NCBI GenBank assembly: GCA_045592985.1
Contig: JAZNVU010000002.1
Coordinates: 1-7,172 of the forward strand
DNA length: 7,172 nt
Source of the DNA: UMGS172 sp045592985
GTDB taxonomy: Bacteria > Bacillota > Clostridia > Oscillospirales > Acutalibacteraceae
Direction of reading: 5' to 3'
A program made the translations under genes and the position numbers. Each line of letters starts with the position of its first letter. Position 1 is the stretch's first letter. This document shows positions 1 to 6,123 of the stretch, piece after piece. Below the pieces are notes generated by a model, which was not told where the DNA came from, did not search any database, and was given only the letters and a program-made list of their open reading frames with translations.

Positions 1-445
1 CGCAGGTGTCTTTTAAGTAAGAAACAATAGACTTAACCTTGGTGATTTCCTCGTCGGTCAATTTGCGGTATTTCGGACGGTCGACTGTTGGCTTCATTTT
101 GCCCATTTTAACGAACAAGAAATCGTCCTCTTTAAGGGCAACGGCAAGCCTTTCCTCGGTGTAATCTATGAGAGTGCATATCTGGTCAAACTCAAGCAAA
201 TGCCAATTTTGGCGAATAAGAGTAATGTAACCTCTTTTGGTCCAAACCGGGTCGAAATCGCCGGATCGGTCAAGCCCTAAAAGTTCGGCACTATCCCTAA
301 TATCATCGATGTCGGCATCAAGAATTTTGGAAATTACAGACGGGTCTACCTTGTTCCAATTTCGCCATATGACTGTCAAAAACGGATCGGGAAAGTGGGG
401 TGTTAAAACACCGTGTTTTTCTGAAACCTCAGGCAATACTGACAT
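1..445 (-). CDS. N-terminal 148 codons of a larger uncharacterised protein, cut by the left edge
   Basis: An open frame starts at the ATG at 445-443 and stays open to the window edge. An AGGAG ribosome binding site at 453-458 lies 7 bases before the start, which fixes it. No signal peptide or membrane segment is visible. Two related stretches of about 30 residues begin with an Asn-Trp pair, at residues 29-30 (WRNWN) and 80-81 (RQNWH). Each continues into a helix-turn-helix-like pattern with a shared Ile and an (I/L)(L/I)D. After the second comes LKEDDFLFVKMG (104-115). From memory, the 'RGYIT.IR.NWHLL...LKEDDFLF.K.G' pattern opens large uncharacterised proteins in Bacteroidetes, Verrucomicrobia and Firmicutes, some joined to DUF4838 or glycosidase-like domains. 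That link was not searched. The coding call is firm; the function is unknown. The 97-codon plus-strand frame opposite it has no ribosome binding site and is a shadow. Confidence 0.82.
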   Translation of the reverse strand, partial: MSVLPEVSEKHGVLTPHFPDPFLTVIWRNWNKVDPSVISKILDADIDDIRDSAELLGLDRSGDFDPVWTKRGYITLIRQNWHLLEFDQICTLIDYTEERLAVALKEDDFLFVKMGKMKPTVDRPKYRKLTDEEITKVKSIVSYLKDTC

Positions 446-465
446 AAAATCACTCCTTTGGTTTA

Positions 466-493
466 ATTATATATTGATTGCTGTTTTTTGCAA
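466..493 (-). promoter_or_regulatory. Candidate sigma-A promoter for the left-edge gene
   Basis: Read on the minus strand there is a perfect TATAAT (466-471) and, 16 bases upstream, TTGCAA (488-493, 4 of 6 matches to TTGACA). The predicted transcript would start around 459, almost at the ribosome binding site, so the 5' leader would be only about 14 bases. That is short, and the true promoter could lie further upstream in this AT-rich stretch. Confidence 0.4.
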
Positions 494-549
494 TACCAAA
501 ATTTATGGAATATATGCACTAATTCGCTAAAAATCAATTTATTTGTCGG

Positions 550-579
550 TTGACAGATAACTTGCGACCGTGGTACAAT
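550..579 (+). promoter_or_regulatory. Strong extended -10 sigma-A promoter of the HD hydrolase-glycosidase operon
   Basis: A perfect TTGACA (-35, 550-555) is followed after 18 bases by TACAAT (-10, 574-579). A TG dinucleotide at 571-572 gives an extended -10 (TGnTACAAT). Transcription would start near 586, leaving a leader of about 25 bases that carries the AAAGGGGG ribosome binding site (594-601) of the gene at 611. No operator-like palindrome is seen over it. Confidence 0.8.
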
Positions 580-610
580 GGAAACAATGTTTTAAAGGGG
601 GTTTTCCGAG

Positions 611-2266
611 ATGCAAAGATGCCCAAATACCTGCCCTGAAGATTGCAAAGAAGCAATTATATATAAGGAGTTTTCGCAAAAAGCCGAAAATTTCGTCGGC
701 AGAGTGCTTGACGGATATAAACCGACCACTTATAACGAAATAAAGGTTATTCATGACCCTGTCTGGGGAACGGTGAAATTTTACCCATGGGAACTGCAGA
801 TAATGGATTCACCTCTTTTGCAAAGACTTCGCAATGTCAATCAGTTGGGTCTTGCAGTTTATACGTATCCATCGGCGCATCATTCGAGATTTGAACACAC
901 ATTAGGTGTAGTAGCACTTGTAACAAGGATGGCGGAAAGTGTAAATGATTCAGGGGTCAACAGTAAAACTTCTGTAACGGCTGAGGACATAAATAAACTA
1001 AGACTTGCTGCGCTTTTGCACGATGTGGGACATTGCTTTTTTTCGCATTTGTCCGAGCGTATGTATGGAAATACCGAAGAATTTATAACCCTTAAAAACT
1101 CATTTGAAATCTTTTCCACCGCGCAACCGCACGAGATTTTGGGATATGTTATTATCAATACAAAAGCGTTCAGAGATTTTTTCAACCTCAATGTGTCGTA
1201 TCCCGAAATGAGTGATACCCTGTTTGACGAATTGGGTAGAATGATAGTTGGTGCACCCATCGATACCGTTTATGAATCCAACGGTAAAAAAATCAAAAAG
1301 TATTACCTTACCGAAATGATAAACGGTCAGTTTGATGCTGATTCACTTGACTATCTGAGACGAGACAGTTATATTACTGGTTTGTCGCTGACATATCATA
1401 TAGACCGTTTCCTTTATAAAATCAAGTTTGTAGACCGTGAAGAAACCGACGGCACTTTGGGTAGACATCTCACTGTTTCGATTTCGGGCGTTTCAACCGT
1501 CGAGGAAATGATATTCGGCAAACAGATGCTGACAAGATACATCTATCAACACCAGAAGGTTTTGGCAGCAGATGCACTTGTATATGACGTTGTAAATGGG
1601 CTTAGAGCAGGCGGAAAACTTTCGCACCCATGCGATTTTCTTTATTACACCGACGAAGATATTTTTAAGATATATGACGAAAGTGGAGACCCCGATTTTG
1701 CCGTGCCTGTATCGAAGATGCCGATACACGCCGATTCGGGCAAGACAATAGCCGACGTTGTAAAGCAGATAAAAAGCCGCGATTTGCCCAAAAAAGCCTT
1801 GGTGATTAATCTTTCAAACATATCGTCGGTTGACGGCAAGACTGAATTTACCCTAAACGAAGCCTACGAGGCTTTGCAAAAGGCAATTACCGGCGGAGGA
1901 TTCCGCCACGAGGTGCAGGCCGAAGCAATAAGAATATGCGAGGAAAAGGGATTAGATAAAAATCTTATAGACCTTTTTGATATATTCTATTCGGTACCAA
2001 AGCCAACGACAGCCAAAAATTATACCGATGTTTTTGTTGCAACACATGACGGAGGTTTTGTAGAACTTTCCAAGGTTGCCGACCTCAACGATTGGGCAGA
2101 TGAGTTTTCGGGGCGTGCTTGGAATGCTTACGTTTTCTCCTCCTCCAAACTGTTGCCTGTTGTCAGTCTTTCGGCAAAAAGAGTGCTCCGAAACCGAGGG
2201 GTTGAACTTAATGAGAAGGCGTTTTCAAACCTTAAACATGCCGATAAAATTGAAGGAATGTTATAA
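611..2266 (+). CDS. HD-domain phosphohydrolase, SAMHD1/dNTPase-like (COG1078 type)
   Basis: A 551-residue soluble protein of the HD superfamily. The motif set matches SAMHD1-type deoxynucleoside triphosphate triphosphohydrolases, which cleave a dNTP into a deoxynucleoside and triphosphate. QRLRNVNQLG (71-80) leads into HHSRFEHTLG (metal ligand H96). HDVGH supplies H137 and D138, and FSH gives H146. H174-E175 in PHEILG fits the catalytic His region. FDADSLDYLRRD (241-252) supplies the last metal ligand, probably D244. All expected metal residues are therefore present and the enzyme should be active; the actual substrate cannot be read from sequence. The region from about 265 to 551 is the helical C-terminal part usual for the family. 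The first residues carry three cysteines (C4, C8, C12), which is unusual. The start is supported by AAAGGGGG 9 bases upstream and by the promoter; the next Met is residue 65. It is the first gene of an operon with the glycosidase 17 bases downstream. Confidence 0.9.
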   Translation: MQRCPNTCPEDCKEAIIYKEFSQKAENFVGRVLDGYKPTTYNEIKVIHDPVWGTVKFYPWELQIMDSPLLQRLRNVNQLGLAVYTYPSAHHSRFEHTLGVVALVTRMAESVNDSGVNSKTSVTAEDINKLRLAALLHDVGHCFFSHLSERMYGNTEEFITLKNSFEIFSTAQPHEILGYVIINTKAFRDFFNLNVSYPEMSDTLFDELGRMIVGAPIDTVYESNGKKIKKYYLTEMINGQFDADSLDYLRRDSYITGLSLTYHIDRFLYKIKFVDREETDGTLGRHLTVSISGVSTVEEMIFGKQMLTRYIYQHQKVLAADALVYDVVNGLRAGGKLSHPCDFLYYTDEDIFKIYDESGDPDFAVPVSKMPIHADSGKTIADVVKQIKSRDLPKKALVINLSNISSVDGKTEFTLNEAYEALQKAITGGGFRHEVQAEAIRICEEKGLDKNLIDLFDIFYSVPKPTTAKNYTDVFVATHDGGFVELSKVADLNDWADEFSGRAWNAYVFSSSKLLPVVSLSAKRVLRNRGVELNEKAFSNLKHADKIEGML

Positions 2267-2283
2267 CCAAAAGAAGGTTTTTT

Positions 2284-3993
2284 ATGATATCGAGAAACGA
2301 ACATCCGAAGCCTCAGTTTGAACGAAAGAATTGGGAAAACCTAAACGGAAAATGGGATTTTGCATTTGACCGGGGGACGAGTGGTGAAGCTCGTGGAATG
2401 CACCTTGATGATGCAGTATATCCACTTTCTATTAATGTTCCTTTTTGCCCTCAGAGTAAGTTGTCTGGTATTGCTGAAACCGATTTTATGAATTCGATTT
2501 GGTATCGCCGTCGCTTTAACGTTACTGCTGATAAATTAAACGGCAAGGTTATGCTTCATTTTGGCGCGGTAGATTACCGAACCGTAGTCTATGTAAACGG
2601 ACAAAAGGTCGGTGGCCATAAAGGTGGCTATGTCTCATTTTCAATGGATATTACACCTTGTGTTAAAGAAGGTGAAAATGTACTTGTGGTCAATGCTTTA
2701 GATGACGAGCGAGACCGCTTGATTCCGACAGGTAAACAGTGTTTACGTTATAAATCGGGTGGTGCTCACTACACCCGAACTACCGGTATATGGCAGACCG
2801 TTTGGCTTGAATTTTTACCCCAAAATCACATAGTCAAAGCCAAGTATTACCCGGATGTTGCCACCTCGACTATCAGTATTAGTCTTCATTTAAGCGGCAA
2901 GTCCGACCTTAATGTTTCCACTTCGTTTAACGGTAAGGAAACAGGAAGTGTTTCCTTAAAAGATGCATGCGGGCAAGTAAATGTTTCCATTCCTCTTACC
3001 GAAGTTCACCTTTGGGAGCTCGGCAAAGGCGGTCTTTATGATTTGAACCTGACTTTCGGTGATGATGAGGTAAGAAGTTATTTCGGGTTGCGTTCAATTC
3101 AGTATACCGATTACAAATTTTTATTGAATGGCAAATCGGTATTTCAACGCCTTGTTTTAGACCAAGGCTTTTATCCCGACGGTATTTATACTGCTCCCTC
3201 TGATGAAGAATTGTTAGCTGATATCGACCGTTCCATGGCTTTGGGATTTAACGGTGCAAGACTTCACCAAAAGGTTTTTGAGGAACGCTTTTTATACCAC
3301 GCAGACCGCAAGGGCTATATGGTTTGGGGCGAATATGCCGACTGGGGACTTGACCATTCGTATCCCGATGCCATCTACGGTATTTTGCCTGAATGGTTGG
3401 AGGTTCTGGAGCGTGATTTTAATCATCCCTCGATCGTTGGTTGGTGCCCCTTTAACGAAACTTTTAACCAAAACGGAAGGCAGCAGTTTAATGAACTTAT
3501 ATCAACTGTTTACCGTGTGACAAAATCGGTTGACCCAACCAGACCCTGTATTGATGTTAGTGGCTTTTACCACGTTTTGGCCCCTGAAATTTACGATGTT
3601 CACGACTATGCACAAGATCCTAAAGAATTTGCAAGCCACTACGAAAATGCGTTTAAAGACGGCACTGTAATTGACAGCAATAGCAACGGACGTCAACGTT
3701 ATGACGGTAAAAAATGCTTCTTTGTAAGCGAATACGGCGGTATACTTTGGAGTGATAAAAAAACAGGTTGGGGCTACGGCGATGCTCCAAAAACCGAGGA
3801 AGAGTTCTTAACACGTCTTAAAGGACTCACCGATGTTTTACTGGATAACCCGAAAATGTTCGGTTTCTGTTATACCCAGTTGACCGATGTCGAGCAAGAA
3901 CAAAACGGGCTTTATGCCTATGACCGCAATCCGAAATTTGACGTGGAAGTTATCCACCGAATTTTTGCAAAAAAAGCAGCTATAGAGGATTAA
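2284..3993 (+). CDS. Glycoside hydrolase family 2 protein (beta-galactosidase/beta-glucuronidase-like)
   Basis: A 569-residue retaining beta-glycosidase of family GH2. Domains in order: N-terminal jelly-roll sugar-binding domain, about 12-178 (NLNGKWDF, IWYRRRF, YVNGQKVGGHKGGY); immunoglobulin-like domain, about 180-270; TIM barrel, about 272-560. The barrel has the acid/base Glu in GWCPFNET (N391-E392) and the nucleophile in FVSEYGG (E483), so both catalytic residues are present. There is no signal peptide, so it should act in the cytoplasm on small imported glycosides. It is a short GH2 form without extra C-terminal domains. Whether the sugar is galactoside, glucuronide, mannoside or another cannot be decided here. 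An AAGAAGG ribosome binding site (2271-2277) lies 6 bases before the ATG. No promoter is visible in the 17-base gap, so it is probably cotranscribed with the HD hydrolase; the metabolic reason for that pairing is unclear. Confidence 0.93.
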   Translation: MISRNEHPKPQFERKNWENLNGKWDFAFDRGTSGEARGMHLDDAVYPLSINVPFCPQSKLSGIAETDFMNSIWYRRRFNVTADKLNGKVMLHFGAVDYRTVVYVNGQKVGGHKGGYVSFSMDITPCVKEGENVLVVNALDDERDRLIPTGKQCLRYKSGGAHYTRTTGIWQTVWLEFLPQNHIVKAKYYPDVATSTISISLHLSGKSDLNVSTSFNGKETGSVSLKDACGQVNVSIPLTEVHLWELGKGGLYDLNLTFGDDEVRSYFGLRSIQYTDYKFLLNGKSVFQRLVLDQGFYPDGIYTAPSDEELLADIDRSMALGFNGARLHQKVFEERFLYHADRKGYMVWGEYADWGLDHSYPDAIYGILPEWLEVLERDFNHPSIVGWCPFNETFNQNGRQQFNELISTVYRVTKSVDPTRPCIDVSGFYHVLAPEIYDVHDYAQDPKEFASHYENAFKDGTVIDSNSNGRQRYDGKKCFFVSEYGGILWSDKKTGWGYGDAPKTEEEFLTRLKGLTDVLLDNPKMFGFCYTQLTDVEQEQNGLYAYDRNPKFDVEVIHRIFAKKAAIED

Positions 3994-3994
3994 C

Positions 3995-4033
3995 AAAAAG
4001 CTTCGGAAGTCGAAAGACCTCCGAAGTTTTTTT
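3995..4033. terminator. Bidirectional Rho-independent terminator between convergent genes
   Basis: An 11-base stem (4001-4011 with 4016-4026) closes a GAAA tetraloop (4012-4015). Seven T follow (4027-4033), giving a terminator for the plus-strand operon that ends at 3993. Five A precede the stem (3995-3999), so it also works for the minus-strand phosphoesterase, whose stop codon (4034-4032) lies in the T tract. The one imperfect pair (4008 with 4019) is A-C in the plus transcript but a U-G wobble in the minus transcript. Confidence 0.92.
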
Positions 4034-5177
4034 AATTTTCACTAGACGTTGTAGGTGTTAAATCCAAGGTATGCTTGTTCAAAACATGTCCCTCGTTGTT
4101 GTTAAAAATAATTTGTGCCGAGTTGTTTTGAAGGGTTATTCCGCAACCTTCAAAGCCAAACGGTTCTTTAAGAATAGGTCTTGAACCAATGATAACGGGG
4201 CAGGGTTGACCCAAGTGGTCGTTGTCGCAACCAACCTCACATATTTCCAGCGTGTGATTGTGTCCGCAAAGCATAAGGTCGGGTTTAACGTTATCCTTCA
4301 AAAGCTTTGCCCACTCTGTATAAAGGTCTATTTCAATATCAAACGGAGGCACGTTAACAAAGGTAAACGGGTTGTGAACAATAACGAGTTTGTATTCAAC
4401 ACCCTCGGCCTCATATTCATTTTTTGCATTTTCAATAACCGATTTTATAAATTCGGTTTCTTTCAATCGGAAGGGATGAAAACACACCGTGCCGCCATAT
4501 TCAACACCTTCGTCGGGCTTATCCTCACCGCAGTCAAGAATAAGCGCCCAAACGTTACCCAACCGGGTTGTGTAATATGTTTTTCCGTTCATAGTTGGTA
4601 TATAATGCGGCATTTCCTCGGCATAAAGACCTCTGTCATCATGGTTACCACGCGAGCAAATGCAGGGCACACCGCCCTTTGTGATACCCGAGGCAATTTT
4701 ACAAATTGCAAAGAAATTCTGCACAGCACCGCCATGATTGGGAATATCGCCGTTAAGCACAAGCAAATCAAGGTTATCTCCAAAGAACGAACCCGCCTTA
4801 ACAGGTGATTCAACAAGATTATGAGCATCCGAAATATGGTAAATGTTGATATTTTCGGTTTTTTCTAGAGGCTTGAAGGTAAACTTAACCGCAATTTCAT
4901 CTTCAAAAGCGGGGTAATATGGCTTGCGTTCAATAACTTTACGAAATTTTACGGTATAACTCTTGTACAAGTCAAGTTCGCTCATAGGCACTTCAACACT
5001 ATGCATAAGCGTGTTTGAACGCAAAACACCGTTGCAATCATCATAGTAATCTTTATCACCGACGGTCACTTTAACAGTGGCGTTGTCGTTAAACGGCATA
5101 AAAATTTTATAAACATTACTTACCGCAAAAACCGTTGGATAACAAACCATTTCTCTTGGTAATTCTAAGTTGTTCAT
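4032..5177 (-). CDS. Calcineurin-like metallophosphoesterase with N-terminal beta domain
   Basis: A 381-residue phosphoesterase with two metal ions in the active site. The five family motifs are present in order: D117-A-H119 (YHISDAHN), G143-D144 (LNGD), G177-N-H-D180 (RGNHD), H268 (VIVHN) and G305-H-N-H308 (CGHNH). It should therefore be catalytically competent. Residues about 10-103 lack these motifs and look like a beta-rich, fibronectin/immunoglobulin-like domain, as in purple acid phosphatase relatives; this is inferred from pattern only. No signal peptide or membrane segment is visible, so it is probably cytoplasmic. The substrate (phosphomonoester, phosphodiester or nucleotide) cannot be told. 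AAAGGGG (5186-5192) lies 8 bases before the ATG. It is a single-gene unit with its own promoter, an operator-like site over the predicted start point, and a terminator shared with the convergent glycosidase. The 200-codon plus-strand frame inside it is a shadow. Confidence 0.92.
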   Translation of the reverse strand: MNNLELPREMVCYPTVFAVSNVYKIFMPFNDNATVKVTVGDKDYYDDCNGVLRSNTLMHSVEVPMSELDLYKSYTVKFRKVIERKPYYPAFEDEIAVKFTFKPLEKTENINIYHISDAHNLVESPVKAGSFFGDNLDLLVLNGDIPNHGGAVQNFFAICKIASGITKGGVPCICSRGNHDDRGLYAEEMPHYIPTMNGKTYYTTRLGNVWALILDCGEDKPDEGVEYGGTVCFHPFRLKETEFIKSVIENAKNEYEAEGVEYKLVIVHNPFTFVNVPPFDIEIDLYTEWAKLLKDNVKPDLMLCGHNHTLEICEVGCDNDHLGQPCPVIIGSRPILKEPFGFEGCGITLQNNSAQIIFNNNEGHVLNKHTLDLTPTTSSEN

Positions 5178-5205
5178 GTTCCTAACCCCTTTGACCTAAA
5201 TGTTG

Positions 5206-5219
5206 TGGTAACGTTTACA
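5206..5219. promoter_or_regulatory. LacI/CcpA-type operator (cre-like) over the phosphoesterase start point
   Basis: On the minus strand this reads TGTAAACGTTACCA. It is a near palindrome around a central CG and matches the catabolite-responsive element consensus TGWAANCGNTNWCA at all but one position. It begins at the -10 box and covers the predicted transcription start (about 5212), the classic place for repression by a LacI-family regulator or CcpA. No such regulator gene is in the window. Confidence 0.6.
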
Positions 5220-5247
5220 GTATAAAGCCAAAGTTAAGCAATGTCAA
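5219..5247 (-). promoter_or_regulatory. Near-consensus sigma-A promoter of the metallophosphoesterase gene
   Basis: On the minus strand, TTGACA (5242-5247) and TATACT (5219-5224) are separated by 17 bases. Transcription would start near 5212 and give a leader of about 35 bases that carries the ribosome binding site. The strong boxes together with an overlapping operator suggest a promoter that is held down by a repressor. Confidence 0.8.
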
Positions 5248-5261
5248 GTAACAATAGTTAC
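5248..5261. repeat. Palindrome directly upstream of the phosphoesterase -35 box
   Basis: GTAAC-AATA-GTTAC is a perfect 5-base inverted repeat around 4 bases, and it abuts the -35 box. Its GTTAC half also occurs in the downstream operator (5206-5219). The centres of the two sites are 42 bases apart, close to four helical turns. It may be an auxiliary operator or an activator site. Confidence 0.4.
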
Positions 5262-5275
5262 AAAAAGTCAAATAA

Positions 5276-5317
5276 TTTTCGACTATGAGAACGAAAGGAA
5301 ATGTTTTTTGTCGAAAA
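5276..5317. repeat. 8-base inverted repeat in the divergent control region
   Basis: TTTTCGAC (5276-5283) and GTCGAAAA (5310-5317) are exact inverted copies 26 bases apart. They lie upstream of both divergent promoters. The arms are short and AT-rich, so chance is a real possibility; a dimeric regulator site is the alternative. No terminator-like T tract goes with it. Confidence 0.25.
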
Positions 5318-5352
5318 ATGTGTTAAAATTTAAACAAATTGGTTTTCGGGTC

Positions 5353-5381
5353 TTGTCTTTTTGAGAAAAACAGTATATAAT
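5353..5381 (+). promoter_or_regulatory. Sigma-A promoter of the IscU-like/GGGtGRT operon
   Basis: TTGTCT (5353-5358, 4 of 6 matches) and a perfect TATAAT (5376-5381) are separated by 17 bases. The start would be near 5388, giving a leader of about 29 bases with AAAGGAG (5400-5406) before the ATG at 5417. The upstream sequence is AT-rich with A/T runs, which often raises promoter strength. Confidence 0.75.
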
Positions 5382-5416
5382 AGTATCGCTCAAAATTTGA
5401 AAGGAGTTACTGCATT

Positions 5417-6109
5417 ATGAATTATTCTATCGAAGTTCAGAACATGTGCACTGTAGCCAAGGGTCCGCACCACGGTCCGGCTCCTATCCCTGAAGAGGGT
5501 AAATGGGTACAGGCAAAAGAAATTACCGACATTTCCGCTTACACACACGGTGTGGGTTGGTGTGCTCCCCAGCAGGGTGCTTGCAAACTTTCCCTCAACG
5601 TTAAAAACGGCATCATTGAAGAGGCTCTTGTTGAGACCATCGGTTGCTCGGGTATGACCCACTCTGCTGCTATGGCTGCTGAGATTCTTCCCGGCAAAAC
5701 CCTTTTAGAGGCTCTTAATACCGACCTTGTTTGCGATGCTATTAACACCGCTATGCGTGAGCTTTTCCTTCAGATTGTTTACGGCCGTAGCCAGTCTGCC
5801 TTCTCTGAGGACGGTCTTGTTATCGGAGCAGGTATGGAAGACCTTGGTAAGGGTGAGCGTTCCATGGTTGGTACCATGTACGGCACCAAGGCAAAGGGTG
5901 TTAGATACCTCGAAATGACCGAAGGTTACTGCACCAGAATGGCTCTTGACGAGAACGATGAAGTTATCGGTTACGAGTTCGTTTCATTGGGCAAAATGAC
6001 CGACTTCATCAAGAAGGGTATGGAGCCTAACGAAGCATACGAGAAGTCTAAAGGTACATACGGCAGATTCGCAGATGCCGCTAAGTACATAGACCCCAGA
6101 AAAGAATAA
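5417..6109 (+). CDS. IscU/NifU-like iron-sulfur scaffold homologue with C-terminal extension (partner of GGGtGRT protein)
   Basis: A 230-residue cytoplasmic protein. Residues about 45-133 read like an IscU/NifU-N fold: CKLSLNVKNGIIEEALVETIGCSGM (from 56) parallels the IscU strand-turn-strand before its second cysteine, so C77 matches IscU Cys63. IscU Cys37 has no direct match; C49 and C56 lie nearby. At the place of IscU Cys106, in RSQSAFSED (124-132), I align Q126, so the third ligand seems lost. Residues about 134-230 form an extension not found in classical IscU, with C172. Classical IscU holds a nascent Fe-S cluster for transfer; here cluster binding is uncertain. AAAGGAG lies 10 bases before the ATG. 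Biased codons suggest high expression. The GGGtGRT gene follows after 14 bases, a pairing I recall from anaerobes. No cysteine desulfurase gene is visible. Confidence 0.85.
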   Translation: MNYSIEVQNMCTVAKGPHHGPAPIPEEGKWVQAKEITDISAYTHGVGWCAPQQGACKLSLNVKNGIIEEALVETIGCSGMTHSAAMAAEILPGKTLLEALNTDLVCDAINTAMRELFLQIVYGRSQSAFSEDGLVIGAGMEDLGKGERSMVGTMYGTKAKGVRYLEMTEGYCTRMALDENDEVIGYEFVSLGKMTDFIKKGMEPNEAYEKSKGTYGRFADAAKYIDPRKE

Positions 6110-6114
6110 GGAGG
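6108..6114 (+). promoter_or_regulatory. Perfect ribosome binding site overlapping the upstream stop codon
   Basis: AAGGAGG begins within the TAA stop (6107-6109) of the scaffold gene and lies 9 bases before the ATG at 6124. A ribosome ending the first gene would sit on this site, so the two proteins are probably made in coupled, comparable amounts. Confidence 0.8.
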
Positions 6115-6123
6115 AATTGCAAA

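Noticed and set aside
237..530. 97-codon plus-strand frame near the left edge
   Set aside because: It lies opposite a minus-strand gene with a proper start and ribosome binding site, and runs on through the AT-rich control region with non-protein-like composition.
880..1260. 126-codon minus-strand frame inside the HD hydrolase gene
   Set aside because: It covers the catalytic HD motifs of the plus-strand gene and lacks a ribosome binding site; it is a shadow frame.
4206..4808. 200-codon open frame on the plus strand inside the phosphoesterase gene
   Set aside because: It is antisense to a gene with all five phosphoesterase motifs, has no ribosome binding site, and shows no recognisable protein pattern.
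5308..5329. Possible second promoter (TTGTCG and TAAAAT) upstream of the scaffold operon
   Set aside because: The spacer would be only 10 bases, too short for sigma-A, and a well-spaced promoter lies downstream at 5353-5381.
5382..5416. Riboswitch or other structured leader before the scaffold gene
   Set aside because: The predicted leader is only about 29 bases, too short for a known riboswitch, and shows no stable hairpin.
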